A DNA stretch of 64,000 bases from an uncultured Rhodopila sp. (GCF_903944925.1 NZ_CAJATU010000042.1:62001-126000); one strand, 5' to 3'; numbered from the stretch's first letter, positions 9,739 to 18,544 are shown. Numbers and translations are program-made. Notes: a model not told the origin generated them from the sequence alone.

Positions 9739-10505
9739 GCCGGGCGCACCTGCCAGCGTCCCAAACGCCCCTCGACCCGGGCGAGGCCCCAGTTCAGCGC
9801 GAAGCCAATCACCCCCAGCACGACGACGACGGCCAGGACGAGGTCGAGTTGGAACAGTTGGCGGCCCCAGGACATCAGGTAGCCAAGCCCCTCGGACGAG
9901 GCGAACAGCTCCACCGCGATGACGGTCTGCCAGGCATTGGCGAGACCCTCGCGCAGGCCGGTGAACACCGAGGGCACCGCAGCGGGCAGGACGATCTGCG
10001 TCAGCATCGACCACGGATCGAACAGCAGCACCGCGCCGACTTCGCGCAGCGCCGGCGGCACATCGCGAAAACCCTGCGCCACGTTCAGTACCACGGGGAT
10101 AAAGCTGGCGATGCCAATCAGGATGACTTTCAGCCCTTCGTCGATACCGACGAGCAGGATCATCACCGGCATCCAGGCGAGCAGAGGAACCTGCGCGAGA
10201 CCCAGAAAAGTCGGACCGAACAGGCGGTTCAGCCGCGGTGACAGGCCGATGGCGGCGCCGAAAGCAAGGCCCGTGACGGCACCGGCGGCGAACCCCTTGG
10301 CGACTCGTTCCAGGCTGATCAAGGTGGCGTCAAGCAGTTCCCCGCTGGCGATAAATTCCTTCAGCGTTGCCCGCACGACTCCCGGGGCGGGCAGTATCTG
10401 ATCGGGCAGCCAGCCTTCCCGGGCGGTCAGGCTCCAGGCGCCGAGCAGCAGCAGCGGCACTGCGATGCCGGCGACGACCCGCACTGCGCCGTGATGCAGC
10501 TTCAA
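9735..10505 (-). CDS. ABC transporter permease (SsuC/TauC-like), first copy
   Basis: 256-residue inner-membrane permease. The hydrophobic N-terminal helix (AGIAVPLLLLGAWSLTA) is followed by further helices, and the EAA-type loop is visible around ALREVGAVLLFDPWSMLTQI and VLPAAVPSVFTGLREGLANA. It overlaps the binding-protein gene and the next permease by 4 bases each (ATGA), showing tight translational coupling. It is homologous to but clearly diverged from its partner permease. Confidence 0.88.
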   Translation of the reverse strand: MKLHHGAVRVVAGIAVPLLLLGAWSLTAREGWLPDQILPAPGVVRATLKEFIASGELLDATLISLERVAKGFAAGAVTGLAFGAAIGLSPRLNRLFGPTFLGLAQVPLLAWMPVMILLVGIDEGLKVILIGIASFIPVVLNVAQGFRDVPPALREVGAVLLFDPWSMLTQIVLPAAVPSVFTGLREGLANAWQTVIAVELFASSEGLGYLMSWGRQLFQLDLVLAVVVVLGVIGFALNWGLARVEGRLGRWQVRPA

Positions 10506-11602
10506 TGGGTGACCGTTCCGGTGGCCTCGACCTCGCCGGTGGTCAGCTTGTTGCCGGCGGCGTCATAGGTGGACCAGAAATGCTCCAGACGCTGTTCCGC
10601 CAGCGCTTGATCCAGGTATTTCCGTTCGGCCCAGCCATCGACATCGACGTCCTTGCGCAGCAGGCCGTAGTCACGCACGCGCTGCGCCTGGTCCTTGTAG
10701 CGGGCGAGCACATAGGCATCGATCAACGGGTCCAGCCGGTTGGCCAGCGCTTCGTTGGCGAAATCCTCGCGGTAGCTGTCGGCCGGGATGCCGGTCTTCG
10801 ACCAGAGCTCGAACTCCGCATCGCGGTTCTTCTCGTCGGCCGCCCATCGTGCGGCCCGGACGAAGGCGTTGACGACACGCTGGACAATCTCAGGGTGAGC
10901 CTGCTCGAAGGCTTCGGTGACGTAGATGGCGGAGTTGCGGCCGAAGGTGGGGTCATCGCCCTTGGTGCCGTAGATGACCGAGACGATGCCGCGCTTCTGC
11001 AGGCTGAACAGTTCGACGCTGCCGAATGAGCCGTCGACGTCGCCCGAGGTCAGCGCGGCCAGGGCGTTGGCAAAATCAAGGTTGACGAAGCGGGCGTTCT
11101 TTTCGCTCAGGCCGTGCGCGGCGAGCACCCTGTCGGCGGCAAGCTGGAGGTTGGTGCCCTTGAACTGAGACAGCTTGTGGCCGGCGAGATCCTCGATCTT
11201 GTGGATGCCGGAGTCGGGGCGTACGGCGAGGTAGATGGTGACGCGGACGGTATCGGTCAGCAGCCACTTGGTTTTCAGGCCATTGGCGCGGCCGATGATG
11301 GCGGGCTGGTCGCCGAGGCCGGCGGCGAAGTCGAGGTGGCCGGCGGCAAGCGATTCGTTCAAGGCCGGGCCGGCGCCGCGGAAGAAGGTCCATTCCACCT
11401 TGATATCGGGGTCATTGACGAATTCCCGCTCGACGGCGTGCGTTGAATGCGCGGTGGCGACGACGGAGCCGCCGGCGAACTGGCGGTTATCGATGCCAAT
11501 ACCGGGATAGCCGATGCGGATCACCAGCGGTTCGGCGCGGGACGGCGCTGCCCAAAACAGCAGGCCGAGCAGGATGGCGGCGATTCGGAGCGTCATCGGC
11601 AT
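10502..11602 (-). CDS. ABC transporter periplasmic substrate-binding protein (SsuA/NMT1-like)
   Basis: 366-residue secreted solute receptor. The signal peptide is MTLRIAAILLGLLFWAAPSRA (two candidate ATGs, 11602 and 11596). The mature part shows IRIGYPGIGIDNRQFAGG, GHLDFAAGLGDQPAIIGRAN and later DVDGSFGSVELFSLQKRGIV, the usual layout of the sulfonate/nitrate/thiamine-precursor binding family. It is the first gene of the operon and overlaps the first permease by 4 bases. A sulfonate or related organosulfur ligand is suggested by the family and by the nearby LLM monooxygenase remnant, but this remains inference. Confidence 0.85.
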   Translation of the reverse strand: MPMTLRIAAILLGLLFWAAPSRAEPLVIRIGYPGIGIDNRQFAGGSVVATAHSTHAVEREFVNDPDIKVEWTFFRGAGPALNESLAAGHLDFAAGLGDQPAIIGRANGLKTKWLLTDTVRVTIYLAVRPDSGIHKIEDLAGHKLSQFKGTNLQLAADRVLAAHGLSEKNARFVNLDFANALAALTSGDVDGSFGSVELFSLQKRGIVSVIYGTKGDDPTFGRNSAIYVTEAFEQAHPEIVQRVVNAFVRAARWAADEKNRDAEFELWSKTGIPADSYREDFANEALANRLDPLIDAYVLARYKDQAQRVRDYGLLRKDVDVDGWAERKYLDQALAEQRLEHFWSTYDAAGNKLTTGEVEATGTVTH

Positions 11603-11628
11603 GGTCCCTGAAACCGGAGCGGATGCCT

Positions 11629-11656
11629 ATTATCCACGTTTTTGGCACGTGTTCAA
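11629..11656 (-). promoter_or_regulatory. Candidate sigma70 promoter of the ABC importer operon
   Basis: On the minus strand TTGAAC (11656-11651) and GATAAT (11634-11629) are separated by 16 bp, 27 bp before the upper ATG of the binding-protein gene. It lies in a locally AT-rich stretch, unusual for this GC-rich window. The spacer contains CACGT and ACGTG arms that could be an operator. Confidence 0.5.
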
Positions 11657-11861
11657 TGAGCAAAACGCGCGGCAATGCACGGATGCACTTTAAACGCCTG
11701 CGCAAAGTAGTTTATTTCCGCGGTCAGTGAACGGCGCCCGGGTCCCGTCGGCGTTCCACATTGATTAGATGTGCTATTTTTATAAATAACCTTATTGACG
11801 CGCTTAATTGCATCGTCTTTGCTGCGGTGCGGGTGCCGATGCCCGCGCCTGGAGGTGCTCC

Positions 11862-12023
11862 ATGCCGCCTGAAATCATCCTCTACGCCCTGGCCGATATC
11901 GTCGTGCTGTTCATGCTGGTGCTGTTCGCCCTGACGCCGGTTGCGGACGAATCGAGGGTCCAATCGCTATTTGAGGATGAGGATAGCCAGAGTTGGCTGT
12001 TGGTGCCCTGCTGGCTCATTTGA
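11862..12023 (+). CDS. Possible small membrane protein (53 aa)
   Basis: ATG at 11862 preceded by GGAGGTG at ideal spacing. It encodes a 53-residue peptide with one hydrophobic helix (ALADIVVLFMLVLFALTPVA) followed by an acidic tail. It lies downstream of an AT-rich stretch (about 11750-11815), on the opposite strand to the ABC importer. Its last codons run into the region holding the degraded monooxygenase, so the 3' end may be an artefact of the deletion there. Not recognised; only the ribosome site and helix support it. Confidence 0.35.
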   Translation: MPPEIILYALADIVVLFMLVLFALTPVADESRVQSLFEDEDSQSWLLVPCWLI

Positions 12024-12054
12024 CGCCGTGCAGCCGGTGCGGCGATGGGTGACC

Positions 12055-12417
12055 TGGAGCAGAACCGTGTATATCGAGGCGGTTGCGAAGGCGCATGAAC
12101 TGGGCGGCTTCGACCGAGTGTTGACGGGGATCCCGCCGCCTGCTCGCCGCCGCCGCCCAGGGGCGCGGCATGATCGCCGCCTGTGGACGGGGTTGGCGGA
12201 ACTGACCGGGGCGAAGGGGAATTCAACCTCGCTGGTCGGGACGCCCGATCAGGTGGCCGAGGCGATGCTGGATTACTACGAGCTGGGTATCGACATCTTG
12301 CTGATCCGCGACTTCGATCCGTTGCCGGACGCGATTGCCTATGGGCAGGAATTGCTGCCCCGGGTGCACGCGTTGGTGGCGGAGCGGGATCGCCGGGGCG
12401 GCCGCCGGGCGGCGTAG
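12055..12417 (+). pseudogene. Collapsed LLM-class flavin-dependent monooxygenase (SsuD-like)
   Basis: The fragment YIEAVAKAHELGGFDRVLTG is the N-terminal alpha-helix/beta-strand of LLM monooxygenases. It is followed almost at once by C-terminal family sequence: RLLAAAAQGRG (in another frame near 12137-12169), then LWTGLAELTGAKGNSTSLVG, TPDQVAEAMLDYYELGID and DPLPDAIAYGQELLPR. About 250 central residues, including most of the FMN-binding barrel, are missing and a local frame change remains, so no enzyme can be made. The 5' limit is uncertain. Such enzymes release sulfite from alkanesulfonates and are usually linked to SsuABC importers such as the neighbouring operon. Confidence 0.7.
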
Positions 12418-12565
12418 CGTCGATTAAACTCATGGATATTTGATTTCGTGCTTCCGAGCGCAGAAATGCTGGGTCTTGCGCTCGGTTTGCGAGATAAACG
12501 GACGCCTTGCGTCAAGCATTGCGAATATTCGGCGACTGGATGATGTGCTGCCGGAATTTGTTCAA

Positions 12566-12587
12566 ATGCCGCGGAAAACCGCGGCAT
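12566..12587. other. Perfect hairpin ahead of the glycosyltransferase
   Basis: ATGCCGCGG and CCGCGGCAT arms with an AAAA loop. It sits 37 bp before the chosen glycosyltransferase start, in a 200-bp gap with no other gene. It could be an attenuator, a terminator for upstream transcription, or a chance palindrome; there is no T-tract. Confidence 0.4.
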
Positions 12588-12624
12588 TGCCTGAATGCCG
12601 CCGGTTTCCAAGTTCGTAAAAATC

Positions 12625-13815
12625 GTGCGCGTGCTGTTCTCCTGCCGCCCCCTGACGGGACATCTCCAGCCGCTCCTGCCCTTGGCAGAAGAGGCGCGGC
12701 GGCGCGGCCACATCGTGCGTTTCGGAGCCGGTGAACCCATCGCCTCTACCGTCCGGGGCATGGGCTTTGACAGCGAACCCGCCGGCATCAGCGCGGGCGA
12801 GAGTGGCAAGGCGGTCCGCAAATTGATCCCGCACTACGACCGGCTTGCGCCGGACCAGATTCGCCCCACCGTGTTTGGCCAGTATTTACCCCGCATCGAG
12901 ATGCCGCCGCGGCTGAAAGATCTCGATCGGATTTGCGCCACATTCCAGCCGGACCTGCTGGTCCACGACGTCGGCGAATTGGCCGCGCCCCTCGCCGCCG
13001 CGGCTGCCGCATTGCCGTGGGTCAGCGTCGGATTTGGCCCCTTGCTTCAGCCGGAAGTTGCAGCAGCCGCGGCTGAAGCGGTCGCTCCCGCCTGGCGCAG
13101 CCGCGGGCTGGAACCGCTGCCCGCGGCCGGCCTTTACGCCCACCTTTACGTCGATCCGTTTCCGCCCTCGCTGCAACTCGCCGATATCGGGTCGCTTCCC
13201 GCCACGGTCCGTTCGCGACCGGCTTGCGGTGCCTTCGATGCGCCGCCGGTCAGTCGAGCGCCGCCGCATCGCGTCTACGTGACGTTCGGAACATTTTGGA
13301 ACAATACCGTACCGGGGATCTTGGAGACCCTCCGCACTGCGATCGCCGGAGCATCCGATGCGGGCGCAGAGGTGACCGTGACAGTGGGGCCGGACGTCGA
13401 TCCGGCGATGCTTGGCCCGCAACCGCCCAACGTAACGGTCGACCGCTTCATCCCGCAGGATCGGCTGTTTCCTGTCTGCTCCGGCATAGTCTGCCATGGA
13501 GGCGCCGGTACGATGCTCGGCGCTTTGGCATGGGGAGTGCCACCGCTGTTGCTGCCGTTCCGCGCCGATCAGTTCCACAATACGGAGCAGGCGGTTCGGG
13601 CGGGGGCTGCGCTCGCGTTGTTGCCGAACGAGGTCACCCGGGGGGCGATCACCGCTTGTGTCCGCCGCCTACTGAACGATATGGACTTGGCCGCGAGGGT
13701 TGAGGCCGTACGGCGGGAGGTCGCGGAAATGCCTGACGTGACCGAGGTGTTCGACCGGATTGAGGCGCTGATCGCGCCGAGATCGGGGGGATCACGGAAC
13801 TGTCTGCCCGAATAA
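12625..13815 (+). CDS. GT1-family (UGT/MGT-like) glycosyltransferase
   Basis: Transfers a sugar from a nucleotide-activated donor to a small-molecule acceptor; cytoplasmic. About 396 residues with two Rossmann domains. The N-terminal acceptor domain starts VRVLFSCRPLTGHLQPLLPL; the C-terminal donor domain has VDRFIPQDRLFPVCSGIVCH and HGGAGTMLGALAWGVPPLLL then PFRADQFHNTEQ, the UDP-sugar-binding signature. GTG at 12625 matches the usual family start (MRVLF...); an in-frame ATG at 12595 would add ten atypical residues. It stands alone, facing the photosynthesis block across a hairpin. An acceptor such as a carotenoid, hopanoid or polyketide is possible but not shown. Confidence 0.78.
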   Translation: MRVLFSCRPLTGHLQPLLPLAEEARRRGHIVRFGAGEPIASTVRGMGFDSEPAGISAGESGKAVRKLIPHYDRLAPDQIRPTVFGQYLPRIEMPPRLKDLDRICATFQPDLLVHDVGELAAPLAAAAAALPWVSVGFGPLLQPEVAAAAAEAVAPAWRSRGLEPLPAAGLYAHLYVDPFPPSLQLADIGSLPATVRSRPACGAFDAPPVSRAPPHRVYVTFGTFWNNTVPGILETLRTAIAGASDAGAEVTVTVGPDVDPAMLGPQPPNVTVDRFIPQDRLFPVCSGIVCHGGAGTMLGALAWGVPPLLLPFRADQFHNTEQAVRAGAALALLPNEVTRGAITACVRRLLNDMDLAARVEAVRREVAEMPDVTEVFDRIEALIAPRSGGSRNCLPE

Positions 13816-13835
13816 AGGGCCGGGTAACGACGACA

Positions 13836-13863
13836 GGGGCGGCGAGCCGAAGCCAGCCGCCCC
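13836..13863. terminator. Hairpin between convergent glycosyltransferase and cytochrome c genes
   Basis: GGGGCGGC and GCCGCCCC arms (8 bp, 12-base loop) lie in the 54-bp gap between two convergent stop codons. The position suits a bidirectional terminator; pyrimidine-rich TTCCTATT follows on the plus strand. Confidence 0.5.
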
Positions 13864-13869
13864 TTCCTA

Positions 13870-14853
13870 TTACTCCGCCGGAAGCGGCTGCGGGTTCGCC
13901 GCCAGACTCCGCAGATAAGCGATGATGTCGGCCCGCTCCTTCGGATCCTTCACCCCGGCGAAGGTCATCTTCGTGCCCGGCGCATAGGCGGCGGGCTTGG
14001 TCAGCCACTTGTTCAGCTCGTCGTAGGTCCACGGGCCCTCGTGGCCCTTCAGCGCGGCCGAGTAGTTGAAACCTTCCATATGGGCGTGCGGCGCGCCGAC
14101 GATCCCGTACAGGTTCGGCCCGAGACCGGCCTTGCCACCTTCATTGAACGTATGGCAGGCGACGCAGCCCACCTTCTTGGTATCCACCTCACCCTTCGCC
14201 GGATCTGCCGATGCCAGCAGTGCCGCGATCGGCGGCTCTGCTGGGGCGGCCGGCGCGGCAGCGGTGGCGCCGGGCGCTGCCGGAGCAGCGGCGGCCGGAG
14301 CCGGGGCCTCGGCCGGGTTCGGCAGCGGCTCGGGGTTCGGCGACAGGGTGCGCAAGTAGTCGATGACGTTGGCGCGGTCCTGGTCGTTGGCGATGCCGGC
14401 GAAGCCCATCCGTGTGCCGGGGGCGTAGGCGCTCGGCTTGTGCAGCCACTCGTTCAGCTCGGCGAAGGTCCAGGGACCCGTCTTGCTCTTGATCGCATTC
14501 GAGTAGTCGAAGCCCTGCATATGCGCGTGCGGGCCGCCGACAACGTTGTAAAGGTTCGGGCCGACGATGGCTTTGCCGCCTTCGGTGAAGGTATGGCAGA
14601 TGCCGCACACCTTCTTGGCGTAAGCCTCACCCGCGGCCGGATCGGCCTTCGCCAGCAAGGGCGCGATGGCGGGAAGCGCTGCCTCAGCCTGCTTTGCGGC
14701 AGGAGCGGCCGGCTTTTCGACGGCGATCTGGATCGCGCTTTTTTCCAAAGGCTCCTCACGGACCAGGTTGACGCCGATCGATCCGAATAAAAAGAAGGCA
14801 ATGCCGGGGACGAGCACCGCCGCAATGACCTTGTTAAACTCCATCGAGTCCAT
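13870..14853 (-). CDS. Membrane-anchored diheme cytochrome c, downstream of pufC
   Basis: 327 residues: an uncleaved N-terminal helix (VIAAVLVPGIAFFLFGSIGV, residues 9-28), then an Ala/Pro linker, a cytochrome c domain with CGICH at 83-87 and axial Met near 149, a second Ala/Pro-rich linker (about 180-207) and a second cytochrome c domain with CVACH at 230-234 and Met near 296. The two domains are clearly duplicates (each has GPNLY.. V.G.PHAHM.GF.YS and YAPGT.M.FAG). Domain type is the class I c2/CycM group, like anchored cytochrome cy but with two hemes. It is on the same strand as puf, 173 bp after pufC, so electron delivery from the bc1 complex to the PufC-containing reaction centre is a reasonable inference. 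Confidence 0.85.
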   Translation of the reverse strand: MDSMEFNKVIAAVLVPGIAFFLFGSIGVNLVREEPLEKSAIQIAVEKPAAPAAKQAEAALPAIAPLLAKADPAAGEAYAKKVCGICHTFTEGGKAIVGPNLYNVVGGPHAHMQGFDYSNAIKSKTGPWTFAELNEWLHKPSAYAPGTRMGFAGIANDQDRANVIDYLRTLSPNPEPLPNPAEAPAPAAAAPAAPGATAAAPAAPAEPPIAALLASADPAKGEVDTKKVGCVACHTFNEGGKAGLGPNLYGIVGAPHAHMEGFNYSAALKGHEGPWTYDELNKWLTKPAAYAPGTKMTFAGVKDPKERADIIAYLRSLAANPQPLPAE

Positions 14854-14920
14854 TCAGCTCAGCTCCGATCCACATATCCATAGGTGACGCGGCATACATC
14901 ATACCGCGCCGGGTTTCTAG

Positions 14921-14962
14921 CAGACAGGCTTCAGAACGGTTTCCCGTCCTGAAGCCTGTCTG
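14921..14962 (-). terminator. Long hairpin after pufC
   Basis: Arms of about 18 bp (CAGACAGGCTTCAG... and its complement) with one mismatch and a short loop lie 65 bp past the pufC stop, before the cytochrome c gene. There is no T-run on the minus strand, so it may act as an RNA-stabilising or partial termination element within the puf transcript. Confidence 0.55.
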
Positions 14963-15026
14963 AAGGTCTGGCAGCGCCCCTCAGGTCCGCGGACCCTCGG
15001 GGAAAGTCCGTAGGGCGGGATAAGCC

Positions 15027-16049
15027 CTACTTCGACACCGTCGTCAATTCCGGGAAGTCCTTTGCCATGCTGATCCCGAACAGCGGCTTGTAGACGCCGT
15101 TGTGGCAGGTGGCGCAGTAAACTTTCGGCCCGTCGCCCAACGGCCCCAGCCGCGATGCCGGGAATACCGGCGTCAGAGGCACGAGGTAGTTGTTGTTGAG
15201 GTCACGCACCATCCGGATGCCATACCAGGCCGTTGCACGCTGCGGTGGGCTTTGGTCCCAGTCGCGGAACGCGCGGCTATTATGGCAGTAGTCGCAGTTC
15301 ACCCCCAGAGACTGGGAGAAGTTCATCATCAACGAGTAGGTCCACTCGGTCTGCTTGATGGAACTGTTGTCCGTACCCGGCAGAGCTTCCGTGGGCTGAA
15401 CACGGATGTTCTGGTCGCCCAGCAGGAACGGCGTGAACGGATCCAGCGGCAGCGCGGTGATGCCCGCGACGGTCGCGGGATGGTTTTTCCCGACCGCGGG
15501 GGTGTAGCCAGGCGTGCCTTCAGGACCAGGATCGGCGAACCAGATGTTCTTCGGCACCGGGTTACCGCGGTGGCAGGTGTAGCAGACCACGCCGGTCTCG
15601 GCGACGTGGGTCTTCCAGTCACTGTTGATGTGCTGGACCATCTGGATCATCCGCCGCGCCACCACCTTGGTGTAAAGCGCATCGGACGCCATGTTGTTGA
15701 CGTCATGGCAATAGGCGCAACCGACCTGCGGTGCGACCCAGGTGGACATCGACGCCATCAGGCGGGTGAAGTTGCCGACGCTGACATCCTTCAGGACCTG
15801 AACGTTCTTATAGACGACGCCAGCCTTGGCCCCGGCCGCGGGAAGCCTGGGCAGCGAGGCGGGGATGACATTCTCCGCCTCCTTGTCCGCCAGGAAGCGC
15901 GGATTGTAGAGCTGGACCAACCCGGAACCGCGGAAGCCGCGCTGGATGCCGTCTATCGGCGGCCGTTCGGTCACCGCCAGAAGCATTCCTCCGACGACCA
16001 CCACCGCGGCGCCTACCGCGGCGAGAGCCGCTTGTATGGGCGTGTTCAT
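15027..16049 (-). CDS. pufC: Photosynthetic reaction centre tetraheme cytochrome c subunit
   Basis: Donates electrons to the photo-oxidised special pair on the periplasmic side. 340 residues with four heme sites: CAYCH (111-115), CYTCH (156-160), CDYCH (252-256) and CATCH (312-316), as in Blastochloris-type subunits. Methionines in [15 protein letters not shown] and [10 protein letters not shown] are candidate axial ligands. The N-terminus has a hydrophobic helix ([19 protein letters not shown]) but no cysteine before heme 1, so it is probably held by an uncleaved helix rather than a lipid anchor. It overlaps pufM by 4 bases (ATGA), and a hairpin lies downstream. Confidence 0.96.
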   Translation of the reverse strand: MNTPIQAALAAVGAAVVVVGGMLLAVTERPPIDGIQRGFRGSGLVQLYNPRFLADKEAENVIPASLPRLPAAGAKAGVVYKNVQVLKDVSVGNFTRLMASMSTWVAPQVGCAYCHDVNNMASDALYTKVVARRMIQMVQHINSDWKTHVAETGVVCYTCHRGNPVPKNIWFADPGPEGTPGYTPAVGKNHPATVAGITALPLDPFTPFLLGDQNIRVQPTEALPGTDNSSIKQTEWTYSLMMNFSQSLGVNCDYCHNSRAFRDWDQSPPQRATAWYGIRMVRDLNNNYLVPLTPVFPASRLGPLGDGPKVYCATCHNGVYKPLFGISMAKDFPELTTVSK

Positions 16050-17026
16050 TTGCCAACTCCCGTAGCAAGCGTGAGGGGGTCAACAACAGGCGGGAAGACG
16101 TTGGGCCAGGGCGCGGCGATGCCGTGCTTGACACCCCAGAGATACCAATTGTCGACAACCGTGCCGGTCAGCAGGATCCCGATGCCGCCGGTCAGCGTGA
16201 CCAGCACCGCGAACCACCAGCCCCAGCGATGGATGGATTCGAACGTGGCGTTGAAGCCCATCGTCCAGCGCCAGAACAGAGCAGCGCGCTCACCCGCCGT
16301 GCCGCGATCGACGATCTGTTCGACTTCGCGCTCACTGCCGAAGCGTGTTGTCGCGAGCACCGTTCCGCCGTGCATGGCGAAGATCACGGCCGAACCATAC
16401 AGGAACGCGATCGAGAGCATGTGGAACGGGTTGTAGAACAGGTTGCCGTAGCGAAGCGAGAAGGCTGCGGTCCAGTCCAGATGCGGGAAGATGCCGAACG
16501 GAACGGATTCGCACCAGCAGCCCATCAGGAGCGGGCGGATGAAGCCCAGCACCAGATACAGCCAGATGGCGGAAGCGAACGCCCAGGCGGTGTGCGAGCC
16601 GAGACCAAGTGCGGCGGCCCGGCGATACATCCGCACCCACCACAGCAGGATGGACGCGGTCAGGAAAAAGCCGGCGATCCCCCACCATCCGCCTTCGGCG
16701 AGTGGCGGGATGTGCAGGCCATAGGCCGGCGCCGGGGGTTCGAGCCCCAGCCAGAACAACTGCCTGACGAACTGCGCCGGGCTCCAATTGACCGAGGCCA
16801 GGAAGTTCAGACCGATGATCTCGAAAGCAATGAAACCGCAGATAGCCGAAGCGATTCCGCTGAACCCGAGGTAGATCGGCCCGATCTGGGCGTCACCGAT
16901 CAGACCCAGCAAGTAAAGATGGAACGGCTTACCGGTGCGCTCCCAACTCCCTCTCGGCAACTCCACGCCGATATGGGACGGTCCTTTGACCTGGACCCGG
17001 GTAAATACGTTTTGAAACTCTGGCAT
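16046..17026 (-). CDS. pufM: Photosynthetic reaction centre M subunit
   Basis: Core membrane subunit binding bacteriochlorophyll, bacteriopheophytin, quinone and the non-heme iron together with L. 326 residues and five helices. Ligand positions line up with the family: His182 (PHLDW) and His202 (YNPFHM) for bacteriochlorophylls; His219 (AMHGG), Glu234 and His266 (IHRWGWW) for iron. Typical segments are [20 protein letters not shown] and [17 protein letters not shown]. It follows pufL by 21 bp and overlaps pufC by 4 bases. Confidence 0.98.
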   Translation of the reverse strand: MPEFQNVFTRVQVKGPSHIGVELPRGSWERTGKPFHLYLLGLIGDAQIGPIYLGFSGIASAICGFIAFEIIGLNFLASVNWSPAQFVRQLFWLGLEPPAPAYGLHIPPLAEGGWWGIAGFFLTASILLWWVRMYRRAAALGLGSHTAWAFASAIWLYLVLGFIRPLLMGCWCESVPFGIFPHLDWTAAFSLRYGNLFYNPFHMLSIAFLYGSAVIFAMHGGTVLATTRFGSEREVEQIVDRGTAGERAALFWRWTMGFNATFESIHRWGWWFAVLVTLTGGIGILLTGTVVDNWYLWGVKHGIAAPWPNVFPPVVDPLTLATGVGK

Positions 17027-17047
17027 GATACCCTCCCCGTTCCCGGA

Positions 17048-17875
17048 TCAATGCGCCCAGATCGGAAGGTTGAGCCACCAGCCCCACCACTCCGGCCAGC
17101 CGCGGGTCCAGAACGGACCGCTGATGACGATACAAACGGCACTGAAGAACGCGGCGGAGATCGCCAGGAACAGGCCCAGGCGATGGATGCCGAGCGTCCC
17201 GATCGAATAACCGACTGTGTCGCGGAAGTAGCCGTTTTCCTGCTCCGCACCCTTAACCACCTCACCCTTGGGGGGATTGGCAGCCGACAGGATCAACGAG
17301 CCATGCAGCGCCAGCGCGAGGGCGTTGGTGAAGAAGAAGCTGATCGCGATCATGTGGGCGGGATTGTAGTGGAAGTGCAGGTACTGGTACCCGGTGTTGG
17401 ACACCCAATCCAGATGGCTGAGGATCCCGTAGGGGAAGCCATAGCCCCATGCACCCATCAGGACGGGGCGGATCACGACCAGGGTGAAGTAAGCCAGCAC
17501 CGCGAAGCTGAATGCGAAGGGGATATGCAGCCCCATGCCGAGCTTGCGGGCGATCTCAACCTGTCGCAGCGCCCAAGAAACGAATGCGCCCAGGGCGCAT
17601 GCGGTGATGAGCTGCCACAGACCGCCTTCCGCCAGCGGCGCGAACGCGAGTCCATAGCTGATATCGGGTGGCGCGATATTGATACGCCAAACGTTCCAGG
17701 TTGGGCCGATAGCGGCGGCCCAGACAATCAGTAATGTGCCAAGGGTTGCACAGAAAAGCGTCGTTACCCCAAAAAACCCAACCCAGAGCGGCCCCACCCA
17801 AAAGTCGAACAGGTCGCCGCCGATCAGGGTCCCTCCGCGGGTCCGGTATTTGGGTTCAAAACTGAGCATAGCCAT
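17048..17875 (-). CDS. pufL: Photosynthetic reaction centre L subunit
   Basis: Partner of M in the reaction centre core. 275 residues and five helices. His154 (LSHLDW) and His174 (YNPAHM) are the bacteriochlorophyll ligands; His191 (LHGSLIL) and His231 (IHRLGL) bind the iron. The N-terminal [20 protein letters not shown] is the conserved family opening. It lies 105 bp after pufA; the intercistronic hairpin in that gap is characteristic of puf operons. Confidence 0.98.
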   Translation of the reverse strand: MAMLSFEPKYRTRGGTLIGGDLFDFWVGPLWVGFFGVTTLFCATLGTLLIVWAAAIGPTWNVWRINIAPPDISYGLAFAPLAEGGLWQLITACALGAFVSWALRQVEIARKLGMGLHIPFAFSFAVLAYFTLVVIRPVLMGAWGYGFPYGILSHLDWVSNTGYQYLHFHYNPAHMIAISFFFTNALALALHGSLILSAANPPKGEVVKGAEQENGYFRDTVGYSIGTLGIHRLGLFLAISAAFFSAVCIVISGPFWTRGWPEWWGWWLNLPIWAH

Positions 17876-17931
17876 CGCCAGGTTCTCCCGTCGACCTTCA
17901 GGCCGTCATACGCAAGGACAGAGAGGAATAC

Positions 17932-17961
17932 CGGACGAGGCCTTAGCCGAAGCCTCGTCCG
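17932..17961 (-). other. pufA-pufL intercistronic mRNA hairpin
   Basis: CGGACGAGGC and GCCTCGTCCG form a perfect 10-bp stem with a 10-base loop, starting 20 bp after the pufA stop. In Rhodobacter a hairpin in this position protects the pufBA segment from 3' decay, giving excess LH1 over reaction centre mRNA. Position supports the same role here. Confidence 0.8.
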
Positions 17962-17980
17962 CTACCCCGTTGAGGCAGTA

Positions 17981-18163
17981 TTACTTCACGGTTGCAGGCA
18001 ACGGAGCCTGCTGCGCCGCGACCGGATGGTGCGACCCGTCGAGCCAGTTGAACCGATCGGTGCTGAGCAGAATGAAGTGGATCAGCAGAGCCAGCACGAA
18101 CAGGAATACGCCCAGGGCGACAAGAATACGCCTCGGATCGAATAGCAGCCAAATTCTCCACAT
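17981..18163 (-). CDS. pufA: Light-harvesting complex 1 (B870) alpha polypeptide
   Basis: 60-residue antenna polypeptide with one transmembrane helix; His29 (LLIHFILLS) ligates bacteriochlorophyll a. The opening [18 protein letters not shown] is the LH1-alpha signature. The ATG is followed 12 bp behind pufB, with AGGAGG just upstream. An in-frame alternative frame in the track is a shadow. The polypeptides assemble as alpha-beta pairs around the reaction centre. Confidence 0.97.
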   Translation of the reverse strand: MWRIWLLFDPRRILVALGVFLFVLALLIHFILLSTDRFNWLDGSHHPVAAQQAPLPATVK

Positions 18164-18175
18164 GTTCGCTTCCTC

Positions 18176-18406
18176 CTAGACGAGCTGCGAAATGGTGTGG
18201 GCCACCATCGTGCCGGCATCATTCAACCACGAAGTGGTATAGCCGTTCACGCTGGGAAGCCACGGGCGCCACTGCCACGCCAGCAGATGCGCGACGATAG
18301 CGATAACGGTGAAGACGATGAAGCTGGTGATGAAGATCCCGTGGAACTCCTTAGCTTCTGCCTCCGTCAACCCTGTTACCGAGGGTCCTCCTGGGGTAAT
18401 AGCCAT
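18176..18406 (-). CDS. pufB: Light-harvesting complex 1 (B870) beta polypeptide, C-terminally extended
   Basis: 76 residues. [14 protein letters not shown] and [14 protein letters not shown] are the LH1-beta signatures, with bacteriochlorophyll-ligand His40. Most LH1-beta chains end soon after the RPWLP...GY segment; here about 20 residues ([20 protein letters not shown]) follow NGY. GGAGAG stands before the ATG. It lies 139 bp after the bchZ stop, with no pufQ between them. Confidence 0.96.
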   Translation of the reverse strand: MAITPGGPSVTGLTEAEAKEFHGIFITSFIVFTVIAIVAHLLAWQWRPWLPSVNGYTTSWLNDAGTMVAHTISQLV

Positions 18407-18544
18407 AAGGTTACTCTCCGAAACGGCCTTCCGGCCTTTGTCGCGCCCATCCCGCGCGACTGGGATTGCCGTGGTAAGCGGGCCACGGTGCCCATCCCGC
18501 GCGGTGCCCCGGCGGAATTAGTGTCTGGAGCGGCAACCGGACGG

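Noticed and set aside
16124..17734. 536-residue plus-strand open frame over pufLM
   Set aside because: Antisense shadow of reaction-centre genes with no protein-like features.
18407..18544. PpsR site or pufQ gene between bchZ and pufB
   Set aside because: No TGT-N12-ACA pair and no open frame resembling PufQ are present.
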